This document shows, piece by piece, positions 51,253 to 59,360 of a DNA stretch of 64,000 nt. The notes under the pieces were generated by a model. It did not search any database and was not told the DNA's origin. It saw nothing but the letters and a program-made list of their open reading frames with translations. Source of the DNA: CBDDKS01 sp965230335 (lineage in GTDB: Bacteria > Pseudomonadota > Gammaproteobacteria > Enterobacterales > Kangiellaceae); the NCBI GenBank assembly GCA_965230335.1, contig CBDDKS010000006.1:744001-808000 (forward strand). The letters are read 5' to 3'. Made by a program: the position numbers and the translations under genes. Position 1 is the stretch's first letter. The number at the start of each line of letters is the position of its first letter.

Positions 51253-52518
51253 TCATCGCGATTGCTTTTTTCGTATACGTATAGGTTCTTTTTGTATTTC
51301 CTCCCGCCTTGCAAAAGCAGAAGCCAAATGAGGAAAAATTTCTGCCAACAAACCGTCAGCAAGAAGTTCTCCATCAATACCAATAAATTGAATAGTTACC
51401 GGAGTTGTACGTGTAACAATGACCTGATATTCCCCTTTAGGCAAAGGCAGTTTTACACCACGGGAAGAACCAAAAATAGAAGCAAAAAAACCAGGAGAAT
51501 TAGGTTTAAACTTAAAAAAGTAACGACTGGTTGTCTGATTTCTATCTAACAATTCAAAACCAAAAGGACCTAAAACTTTAGGTGTTTTATTCCAAACAGT
51601 ATTCCACTCAGCAGGTGTCGTTAATATACTATTATTCTCTTTGTTTTTGCCTAACATCACTTTAATACCTGCTGTTATTTTTTTAATGTAGGCCTGTTCA
51701 TCTTTTCGTCTTTCATTTTCAAAAAAAGCAATGATTCTGTTCAGAAATATGATTTCCATTTCTCTGGATAACTCACCAGAAACCCAGGACTTTTTACCAT
51801 AAAACTTTTGTTCTCTTTCTATATGAGACACTTCAATACGATGTTCTCTAGCCGATGGAGAATCACCATGAATATTGATAGAAAACTGATCTCTGATAAC
51901 CTTTGGTTTTTTAGAACCAAATATTCTTTTTAGCCAACCTCTACTATATGAGTACATCCAATTTGTTTTCCAGGACTCTTTATTTAAACTTTCTGTATTC
52001 ATACTATTTTTTTCTACATTCTTTTTTTCTACCTGCTCTCTATTTAACGTTGTTTTCTCAGTCTGAAGAGCACTATCATTAACTTGAGCCGTCTTTTTAT
52101 GATTGTCCAGAGTTTCTATTTCATAAGCGATAGATTGTAAATCCAGATAAGCCTTTATCTTTGATTTCACATCATGTAACTGCCCTTTTAGAAAAATAGC
52201 CGGACTATTAGAGCGACTATCTAATCGTCCATAACGACTGGATATAAAAATCTGTAATGGTGGAGCAATATCCGGTTCAGATACCGATTCTACTTTATCA
52301 TGATTTCTCAAAGTAGGAATTTTCATATCATCTCTTAATGAGTCCGTTTCATATCCCTCAAACAATTGTAATTCTTTTGTTTCTTTAACTCTTTGATAGG
52401 GTTCCAAGCGTGCTTTTTTTTCACCACTAGAGAACCACGAACATCCCAATTGAGAAAGACTCAATATTAGACAAAAGACGATAGTTTTATTAGAGAAAGA
52501 CTGTTTGATAGTGATCAT
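51253..52518 (-). CDS. bamC: Outer membrane assembly lipoprotein BamC
   Basis: 421 residues from the ATG at 52518, with AGG just upstream; lipobox LSQLGC. Subunit of BAM. The N-terminal unstructured region (YQRVKETKELQ) and two helix-grip domains are visible. Low family conservation, so context (upstream of the MBL-purC pair, beside gcvR) supports it. The neighbour dapA is absent. Confidence 0.82.
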   Translation of the reverse strand: MITIKQSFSNKTIVFCLILSLSQLGCSWFSSGEKKARLEPYQRVKETKELQLFEGYETDSLRDDMKIPTLRNHDKVESVSEPDIAPPLQIFISSRYGRLDSRSNSPAIFLKGQLHDVKSKIKAYLDLQSIAYEIETLDNHKKTAQVNDSALQTEKTTLNREQVEKKNVEKNSMNTESLNKESWKTNWMYSYSRGWLKRIFGSKKPKVIRDQFSINIHGDSPSAREHRIEVSHIEREQKFYGKKSWVSGELSREMEIIFLNRIIAFFENERRKDEQAYIKKITAGIKVMLGKNKENNSILTTPAEWNTVWNKTPKVLGPFGFELLDRNQTTSRYFFKFKPNSPGFFASIFGSSRGVKLPLPKGEYQVIVTRTTPVTIQFIGIDGELLADGLLAEIFPHLASAFARREEIQKEPIRIRKKQSR

Positions 52519-53043
52519 TTTACCTGCTTTATAATGTGGCACATTTTAAAAATGACTGCGAATAACCAAGCACTTTATTCTCAAGTAACCAGAATGTGTC
52601 GCTTGCTATGTTTGGACATCATTGAAAATGATTAGGATACACACCCATTGGAATATAGACCTAAACCGTTACTTTTTAGTTCATATGAAATATCGTAGTA
52701 ACCTAGTTTTTAAATAGGCACCACTACCTGGAATTCAAGTTATTTTAGAATTTTAAAATAAGACGTTACGTCCAGAGAGCGTCATATATTATCTCTAGTC
52801 AAAAATAAGCTCAAGACTTATTCTCTTTCATCAACTCGTTCTTTTTCATCAACTTGAATTCATAGCCATAATACAGAATAGGTTAATCCAAAATAAAACA
52901 ATTTGAGATATAATAAATTTCCTAATCAAATTGAATATTCTATATTATGGACATCTCCTTAGAACAGGTGCTGACATCTCCTCAAAAAATAGCTAAAATT
53001 AAAGACTCATCTCAGTAATAACCAACATCTCCTGTAAAAACCT
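52519..53043. other. Gene-free interval at the usual dapA position
   Basis: 525 bp, very AT-rich. Holds three ACATCTCCT copies (near 52950-53032), an imperfect CTTTTTCATCAACT pair and one 23-codon ORF (52947-53018) without further support. No dapA remnant recognised in any frame. Must contain the bamC and gcvR promoters. Confidence 0.4.
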
Positions 53044-53577
53044 ATGTCATCACGTTTAGTTATCATTGCTGTTGGTCCCAACCAACCTGGCATGGCCAAT
53101 AAAGTTCTTGAGTTAATCGTTGAGTTAGGAGGAGAGGTTCTAGAAACCCGTATGTCGGTATTGAGCAGTGAATTTGCTTTGATAATGGAAGTCGGTGGTC
53201 CATGGAATGTCCTGGCTAAATTAGAGCACCTCCTCCCTTCACGTGCACAAAATCTCAACATGATTACCCTGATTAAGCGTACTGAACATAAACATTCACC
53301 AACAGCTGACGAACTCTGCCAAATTACAGTTAACACCATTGAGCATAAAGATACGATTCAGCAAATGACCCAGTTTTTTTCACAACAAGCTATCAATGTA
53401 GAAGAAATGAACTGTCGGGTCGATCCTGCTTCTGCTGTAAAACCCTATGCTGGCCAGGTTCGTATGATGATACGAAAACCATCAACATTAAGTATTGATG
53501 AACTGCGTAAAGATCTGGAGCAGTTTTGTGAGGACAATCATCTCAAGGCCAGTCTTAACCCTCTTCGCCCTGCATAA
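53044..53577 (+). CDS. gcvR: Glycine cleavage system regulator GcvR
   Basis: 177 residues with two ACT domains: LVIIAVGPNQPGMANKVLELIVELGGEV and CQITVNTIEHKDTIQQMTQFFSQQAINVEEMNC. Senses glycine and modulates GcvA in E. coli. Followed by bcp as in E. coli. No clear ribosome binding site before the ATG. Confidence 0.9.
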   Translation: MSSRLVIIAVGPNQPGMANKVLELIVELGGEVLETRMSVLSSEFALIMEVGGPWNVLAKLEHLLPSRAQNLNMITLIKRTEHKHSPTADELCQITVNTIEHKDTIQQMTQFFSQQAINVEEMNCRVDPASAVKPYAGQVRMMIRKPSTLSIDELRKDLEQFCEDNHLKASLNPLRPA

Positions 53578-53763
53578 GTTCACTTCAGCTATACATTTTT
53601 CGAACACCCTATCAAAAATTATATAGACCTACACCTTCTTGAAGTTAGCGCCTCAAATTAGTGTTGCAAGTCTATTCACTTTAACGTAGATTTACCAATA
53701 TAGATGCAACACCTAAAAAGAGTATGCATCACTTGCTTTTAACTTCATACAGGAGATTTTTCA

Positions 53764-54237
53764 TTGAAAATCCCAAAGATTGGCAATAAAGCGCCTAGCT
53801 TTAAACTTGAGGCTACAGGAGAAAAAACATTATCCTTAAAAGACTTTGCCAACCAAAACTTAGTGATTTATTTTTACCCCAAAGATTCAACACCAGGATG
53901 CACAACAGAAGGACAGGATTTCAAGCATTTTTTTAAGAAATTTCAAAAAGAAAACTGCGCTATTTTAGGTGTTTCCAGAGATTCCATACGCAGTCATGAA
54001 AACTTCAAAAAAAAGCAACAATTCCCTTTTGATTTATTATCAGATCCCGATGAAGTTATGTGTAAAGCCTATGATGTCATTAAGTTGAAAAAATTATATG
54101 GAAAAGAATATATGGGAATTGAACGTAGTACATTTTTAATTGACGCAACGGGCAGGCTAAGACAAGAATGGCGTAAAGTTAAAGTCAAAGGTCACGTCGA
54201 AGAAGTTTTCAATGAAGTTAAGCTATTAAATCAATAG
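53764..54237 (+). CDS. bcp: Peroxiredoxin Bcp/PrxQ
   Basis: 157 residues, thiol peroxidase. Peroxidatic Cys in STPGCTTEGQDF; the second Cys normally five residues later (PGCTxxxC) is absent, so resolution must use another Cys or a partner. The start is TTG at 53764 with AGGAG eight bases upstream. Follows gcvR as in E. coli. Confidence 0.94.
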   Translation: MKIPKIGNKAPSFKLEATGEKTLSLKDFANQNLVIYFYPKDSTPGCTTEGQDFKHFFKKFQKENCAILGVSRDSIRSHENFKKKQQFPFDLLSDPDEVMCKAYDVIKLKKLYGKEYMGIERSTFLIDATGRLRQEWRKVKVKGHVEEVFNEVKLLNQ

Positions 54238-54288
54238 TTGCCTCTCTTCTATACTTTCAATCATTATCCACATGAATAAGCTATTTTT

Positions 54289-55701
54289 ATGACTAGAAAA
54301 CGATTTAAAGGTACTCGACTATTTGTGCTTGATACCAATGTACTCATGCATGATCCCACTGCTATTTTCAAATTTGCAGAACATGATGTTTATATTCCAA
54401 TGGTCGTTCTGGAAGAGTTAGACATGAGCAAGCGGGGAGTCTCGGAAGTTGCCCGCAATGTCAGACAAGTCAATCGATACCTTGATGAACTCATGAATGG
54501 AGCATCCAGTGAAGAAATTGCCAATGGCATTGCCCTAACCAACTCCATTCGTATTCATGATGATGATACACAGCAAGGCCGACTTTTTTTCCAATTACAA
54601 CATCATCAAAACGGCTTACCTGACAGCCTTCCAGGTATCAAAGCCGACAATACTATTCTTAATATTGCACTTCATCTCCAAGAGCGTCACAAAGCTCAAC
54701 AAGTCACCTTAGTTTCAAAAGATATTAACCTGCGCATTAAAGCAAAAATTCTTGGGATACATACAGAAGATTATTTCAGTGACAAAGTATTGGATGAAAT
54801 TGAACAACTCTTTATCGGCTCAGAAAAATTACCCGAAGACTTCTGGGATACCCACAGTCGTGAAATGGATTCATGGATAGAAGAAGGGCGTACTTTTTAT
54901 AAGATTTCTGGTCCACTAACTGAACAGTGGCTGCCTAATATGTTTTTATACAGTGATCAGGAAGATAAGTTTGAAGCCATTATCCGACAACAAAATAAAC
55001 ATTCTGTAACGCTGGAACTTGCCAAAGATTATACGAACTCCGTTAATAATGTCTGGGGAATTACAGCCAGAAACCGTGAACAAAGTTATGCCTTAAACTT
55101 GTTAATGGACCCTAATGTTGATTTCGTAACATTACAAGGCCCTGCTGGTACAGGAAAAACACTACTGGCTTTAGCCGCTGCCTTGGAACAAACCATTGAA
55201 CAAAAAAAATATAAAGAAGTCATCGTTACCAGAGTCACCATACCCGTAGGCGAAGACATTGGTTTCTTACCTGGTACAGAAGAAGAAAAAATGACACCCT
55301 GGATGGGCGCTTTTATGGATAACCTGGAGGTACTGGCTCCCAATCAAAATAATGATGATTGGGAACAAAAAGCCACCCAAGATATATTAAGTCGCTGGTT
55401 AAAAGTGCGTTCCTTAAACTTTATGCGAGGACGTACCTTTTTAAATAAATTTGTTATTATTGATGAAGCACAAAATCTCACACCCAAACAAATGAAAACC
55501 CTCATTACTCGGGCAGGTCCAGGAACCAAAGTGGTTTGCCTTGGAAATGTGGCACAGATTGATACTCCTTATTTAACAGATACCAGCTCAGGAATCACCT
55601 ATGTGGTTGATCGTTTTAAAACCTGGGAACACTCGGGGCATATTACCCTGCAACGTGGAGAGCGCTCACGCTTAGCAGATTATGCTTCTGATTATTTGTA
55701 A
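54289..55701 (+). CDS. PIN-PhoH family ATPase/ribonuclease
   Basis: 470 residues. N-terminal PIN domain (LFVLDTNVLMHDPTAIF, ELDMSKRG, ADNTILNIAL) fused to a PhoH ATPase domain with Walker A LQGPAGTGKTLLAL and Walker B FVIIDEAQNLTP. PhoH2-type proteins are RNA helicase/RNases. Follows bcp by 51 bp. Confidence 0.95.
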   Translation: MTRKRFKGTRLFVLDTNVLMHDPTAIFKFAEHDVYIPMVVLEELDMSKRGVSEVARNVRQVNRYLDELMNGASSEEIANGIALTNSIRIHDDDTQQGRLFFQLQHHQNGLPDSLPGIKADNTILNIALHLQERHKAQQVTLVSKDINLRIKAKILGIHTEDYFSDKVLDEIEQLFIGSEKLPEDFWDTHSREMDSWIEEGRTFYKISGPLTEQWLPNMFLYSDQEDKFEAIIRQQNKHSVTLELAKDYTNSVNNVWGITARNREQSYALNLLMDPNVDFVTLQGPAGTGKTLLALAAALEQTIEQKKYKEVIVTRVTIPVGEDIGFLPGTEEEKMTPWMGAFMDNLEVLAPNQNNDDWEQKATQDILSRWLKVRSLNFMRGRTFLNKFVIIDEAQNLTPKQMKTLITRAGPGTKVVCLGNVAQIDTPYLTDTSSGITYVVDRFKTWEHSGHITLQRGERSRLADYASDYL

Positions 55702-55868
55702 GAGATCGTTACTGACAATACGAACTACATGATTGTCATCAGACACTGTGATTCTTTTTATACGTAACATTGATTCGCAATATTGATATGTAACATTTAT
55801 CAGTCAATGATCTCTTTTACTCAGGTTTATTGCTCTTTCATGGTTATACCTACTGATAACTATTTTAC

Positions 55869-57185
55869 ATGTTTTCATCAACTTTTTTCAGACAAAGTAT
55901 TTGGATTTCACTATTTATATTGATAGGATTCTTTGCTGGCCGCTACTCGGTACTTTACTCACCAGCCTATTCACCAACAACGTCTGAAAATACAGAGCAA
56001 ACGGAAAATCATATTGTTCAATATCAAACAACTTCTCAAGCATCCAATCCTTTTGCATCAAAAAAAAATAGTACAGCGACAGATCATACGACGTTAAATG
56101 AAACGACAGCTTCAAGATCACTTCAAGAGATCTCTGAAAAAAATTATAAACCATTATCGCACTTTAAAAACTTATTAGAAACACATCAATATACAGCAGC
56201 AACTCAACTCTATGAGGATGCTTTCAATAAAAAAGCAAATGACTTTATTCAACTACGGCAAATTTTAATTCAACATTTAAATGCTTTATTAAACCATTCT
56301 AAAAGTGCCATAGATTCAACCCATGAATTTGATGACTACTTTATTGAACTCACCAATCTACACTTATCAACTTATTATGATGATATTGATGTTTTACTGT
56401 TATTAGCTCAATTTAACTTTTTAAAAAATGACATTCATGAAGCCTTATCCATGATTCATTTGGCTTATAACTATACCGATAATAACGAACAAAAATCGAG
56501 TATTCTAGAAGCCTATAAAAAATCTATTGCTAAAGTAGATGAACTCTTTAGCTCCGAAAATCGTTGGTTTGAACTGATTGATATTTACAAAGCTGCTGAA
56601 CATTATGATCTGGCTTTACCACAAGATATCTTTCGACTCACAAAACTTTACCTCGACCAGGAAGATGATATTAATGCACAATTCGTAGCTAAAAACATAC
56701 AACATATGAATCCCTGGGGTAAACAATTAAAACAACTGTTTGCATCATATTATCAAGAACATGATCCTATTGATTCCCACGAACAAACATCCAATGATCA
56801 TCGTGATCGCATTGCATTAGTACGCCTGGGCTCTCACTTTATTGCTAACATTCAATTATCCAATAAAACAGTGCCATTAATGATCGATACGGGGGCATCC
56901 ATTACCACCCTTTCTGCTGATTTTTTTAATCGAATCAAATCATCAACAAAAGCAACTTATATAGGCTCAAGAGTATTCAATACAGCCAATGGCCTTACCC
57001 GAGGAAAAATGTACCATGTTAAACAAATATCTATAGGTCAATTTACACTGGACTCAATGAAAATTGCCGTTCTAGACAGCATGGATTCTTCACAAAGTGC
57101 CGGTTTGCTCGGCATGAATTTACTACGCCACTTTAGATTCGAAATCGATCAGGATACAGCTGAGTTATTATTGGCGCCTCGGTGA
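55869..57185 (+). CDS. Retropepsin-like aspartic protease with TPR-like N-domain
   Basis: 438 residues: signal anchor (WISLFILIGFFAGRY), low-complexity Ser/Thr linker, helical TPR-like region (about 90-300), then a clan AA protease: MIDTGASITTLSADFF (catalytic Asp340) and LLGMNLLRHFRFEID. Such single-domain retropepsins dimerise. The physiological substrate is unknown. Probably periplasmic. Confidence 0.85.
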   Translation: MFSSTFFRQSIWISLFILIGFFAGRYSVLYSPAYSPTTSENTEQTENHIVQYQTTSQASNPFASKKNSTATDHTTLNETTASRSLQEISEKNYKPLSHFKNLLETHQYTAATQLYEDAFNKKANDFIQLRQILIQHLNALLNHSKSAIDSTHEFDDYFIELTNLHLSTYYDDIDVLLLLAQFNFLKNDIHEALSMIHLAYNYTDNNEQKSSILEAYKKSIAKVDELFSSENRWFELIDIYKAAEHYDLALPQDIFRLTKLYLDQEDDINAQFVAKNIQHMNPWGKQLKQLFASYYQEHDPIDSHEQTSNDHRDRIALVRLGSHFIANIQLSNKTVPLMIDTGASITTLSADFFNRIKSSTKATYIGSRVFNTANGLTRGKMYHVKQISIGQFTLDSMKIAVLDSMDSSQSAGLLGMNLLRHFRFEIDQDTAELLLAPR

Positions 57186-57213
57186 TTTTTATATAGGAGC
57201 ACATTGTGAACAT

Positions 57214-57294
57214 ATGGATACTGAACTCATTACCCGCGATACAGCAAGATTTAAAACTTATTTTCCTGATATTAAACTAACAACGTCTGAATAA
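57214..57294 (+). CDS. Possible 26-residue small ORF
   Basis: ATG at 57214 gives MDTELITRDTARFKTYF and stops at 57294; an alternative GTG ORF (57206-57280) lies in another frame. AGGAG at 57195-57199 is six bases before the GTG. No homology known; may be translated or a decayed gene end. Confidence 0.2.
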   Translation: MDTELITRDTARFKTYFPDIKLTTSE

Positions 57295-57397
57295 TCACGC
57301 TATATTTTCCTCAATCATTACTGTATAGCCGAAGCCTCAAACATAACGGCTCACAGTCTTTTTAAATTATGAATCGAACTCTAGATATAAACAAACA

Positions 57398-58177
57398 TCA
57401 AGGTGTTTTATCTTCCCTATTTTCAGAGTTCTCCACTTCCTCTTCACCACTTCTTCTGCGCTCTTTTAGTACTCGCTTTTGCCATAAGGTCAGTAATGGG
57501 CCCGACAAGGCATACACAAAAAAGCAAATAAATAATACGGCAGATGGATGATAAGCAATCAATACAAAGATAAGTACAACCACCAGAATCGCCAGAAAAG
57601 GCACTTTACCTTTCAGGTTGAGTGTTTTAAAGCTGAAGTAGCGAAAATTACTAACCATCAACACACCCAAAACAATGGTTAATATCGCAATACTTACACC
57701 AAACTCATCTCCCCGTGTATATCCTAAATCAACCCCTAACCAAACCAAACCCGCTAAAATGGCTGCTGCTGATGGAATCGCCAAACCCTGAAAATAACGT
57801 TTGTCTGACTTACCAACCTGTGTATTAAAACGTGCTAAACGTAATGCACCGGCAGCAACAAAAACAAATGCTGCCAGCCAGCCCAGCTTGCCTTGACCGG
57901 ATAAAGCCCAATTATAAATAACAAGGGCTGGTGCCATGCCAAATGAAACGATATCAGCCATGCTGTCATATTCGGCACCAAAAGAAGACTCTGTGTCAGT
58001 CATTCGGGCGACCCGACCATCCAGGCCATCCATGATCATTGCAATGAAAATAGCGACTGAAGCGGCTTCAAATCGACCATTCATAGAAGCCACTATGGCA
58101 AAAAAGCCTGCAAACAGTCCTGCTGTTGTTAGCAAATTAGGCAATAAATAAATGCCTCGGCGCCGGCTTTTTCTCAT
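57398..58177 (-). CDS. pssA: CDP-diacylglycerol-serine O-phosphatidyltransferase
   Basis: 259 residues. Makes phosphatidylserine from CDP-DAG; multi-helix membrane enzyme. CDP-alcohol motif DG-x2-AR-x8-G-x3-D-x3-D is complete (Asp53 to Asp75). Belongs to the Gram-positive-like PssA subclass II (multi-helix) rather than E. coli type. SD AAGGTGA before ATG. A hairpin repeat lies just upstream. Confidence 0.93.
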   Translation of the reverse strand: MRKSRRRGIYLLPNLLTTAGLFAGFFAIVASMNGRFEAASVAIFIAMIMDGLDGRVARMTDTESSFGAEYDSMADIVSFGMAPALVIYNWALSGQGKLGWLAAFVFVAAGALRLARFNTQVGKSDKRYFQGLAIPSAAAILAGLVWLGVDLGYTRGDEFGVSIAILTIVLGVLMVSNFRYFSFKTLNLKGKVPFLAILVVVLIFVLIAYHPSAVLFICFFVYALSGPLLTLWQKRVLKERRRSGEEEVENSENREDKTP

Positions 58178-58226
58178 AATAGGTTCACCTTGTTTATGGC
58201 TAAATCGAATACTTCTTATCGTTCAT

Positions 58227-58288
58227 TAGGGGCTGTTTATCTTTTATAGCTTACACCTGTTAATTTTGTAAAAGATAAACAGCCTCTA
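58227..58288. repeat. 20-bp inverted repeat, dispersed element copy
   Basis: Arms TAGGGGCTGTTTATCTTTTA (58227-58246) and 58269-58288 pair with one mismatch over a 22-nt loop. Half copies occur at 26295-26314 (one mismatch) and 30630-30662 (a few mismatches, further flank conserved). Located between pssA and DUF3579. Confidence 0.6.
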
Positions 58289-58483
58289 AGCAGTGTATCA
58301 TTATTCTTTCGTTACTATAAATTTCCGTTACAATTATCAATGACTGCCAGTTGACAGCCATTATTTTTGTGTCAATATACGCGCCGGAATAAGTCATTTG
58401 CTATATTAGCAATCTTGCATAAACTTTACGCTCAATCTAACAAAATAAATTCATTAGCACATTATGAGATAACGGCAAAATCC

Positions 58484-58762
58484 ATGCATTTAGACTACAA
58501 TCAAAAAATGGTCATTATTGGTCTTAAAGCCGACGGTAATAAGTTTCGTCCTTCTGATTGGGCGGAAAGACTTTGTGGTGGTTTATGTACTTTCCGTAAC
58601 CGTAGAATGTATTACTCTCCGCTACTGCGTCCAGCCGTTATTGACGGCATAAAATGTGTCGTTGTTGATGCCAAACTTAAGGAAGAGGCATCGGATATGT
58701 TTGATTATGTCATGAGTTTTATTAAGGAAAATCAGCTGCAAACAGAAGTCAAAGAAAAATAA
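58484..58762 (+). CDS. DUF3579 family protein
   Basis: 92 residues from the ATG at 58484: VIIGLKADGNKFRPSDWAERL, CGGLCTF, RMYYSPLLRPAVIDGIKCVVV match the DUF3579 pattern. The earlier ATG (58367) adds a non-conserved hydrophobic leader. Function unknown. Confidence 0.85.
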   Translation: MHLDYNQKMVIIGLKADGNKFRPSDWAERLCGGLCTFRNRRMYYSPLLRPAVIDGIKCVVVDAKLKEEASDMFDYVMSFIKENQLQTEVKEK

Positions 58763-58868
58763 TCTCACAAAATAATGACTTATCACCCCTTTTAGGTCTA
58801 TATTAATAATGATTAGAACATGTGATCCTAGTATTTCACTTCCATTTTTTAATTAAAAAGGTGGATTT

Positions 58869-59318
58869 ATGCCATTAAAATCTCTTGTATCAATAATTAT
58901 TATCTTATCTTTATCAACTTCTGGCTTTGCTGCAAAATCAACAAAATCAAAAGTTTATCAATGGAAAGACGCTAATGGCAACATTGTTGTCAGTGATCAA
59001 CCCCCTAAGGATGTCCCTTACAAAGTCATTACAATGAAAACGGATTCATCATCAAAAAATAACCGCAAAGCTTCTGCCGCCGCACCTCCTAATAAGGGCA
59101 AAACCTCAAAAAATGACTTCAACAGTCAATTTGCACAAGCACAAGAACATATGAAAGAAATGTGTCGCATTGCCAAGGCTAATTTAGACACATTAAAAAA
59201 TGCCGCCAAAATTGGTGTCGATGATGGTGAAGGAGGCACAAGAACGCTAACAGAAGAAGAGCGAAAAGAAAAACTATCCACCACGCAAAAACAAATTGAA
59301 AAATATTGCAAAGAGTAA
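58869..59318 (+). CDS. DUF4124 domain-containing exported protein
   Basis: 149 residues: signal peptide to about GFAAKS, then DUF4124 (VYQWKDANGNIVVSDQPP), basic low-complexity linker and a helical tail with a Cys. SD AGGTGGA before the ATG. Function unknown. Another DUF4124 protein is at 63.3 kb. Confidence 0.88.
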   Translation: MPLKSLVSIIIILSLSTSGFAAKSTKSKVYQWKDANGNIVVSDQPPKDVPYKVITMKTDSSSKNNRKASAAAPPNKGKTSKNDFNSQFAQAQEHMKEMCRIAKANLDTLKNAAKIGVDDGEGGTRTLTEEERKEKLSTTQKQIEKYCKE

Positions 59319-59353
59319 GCGACTCTTCCTAAAATGGAAATGGAAAGAGTCGC
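59319..59353. terminator. Hairpin between DUF4124 and PrsT-like genes
   Basis: GCGACTCTTCC (59319-59329) pairs with 59342-59353 (one bulged A). Convergent genes, so likely bidirectional end. Confidence 0.6.
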
Positions 59354-59360
59354 CTTGATA

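Noticed and set aside
52947..53018. 23-codon ORF upstream of gcvR
   Set aside because: No ribosome binding site; repeats inside suggest chance.
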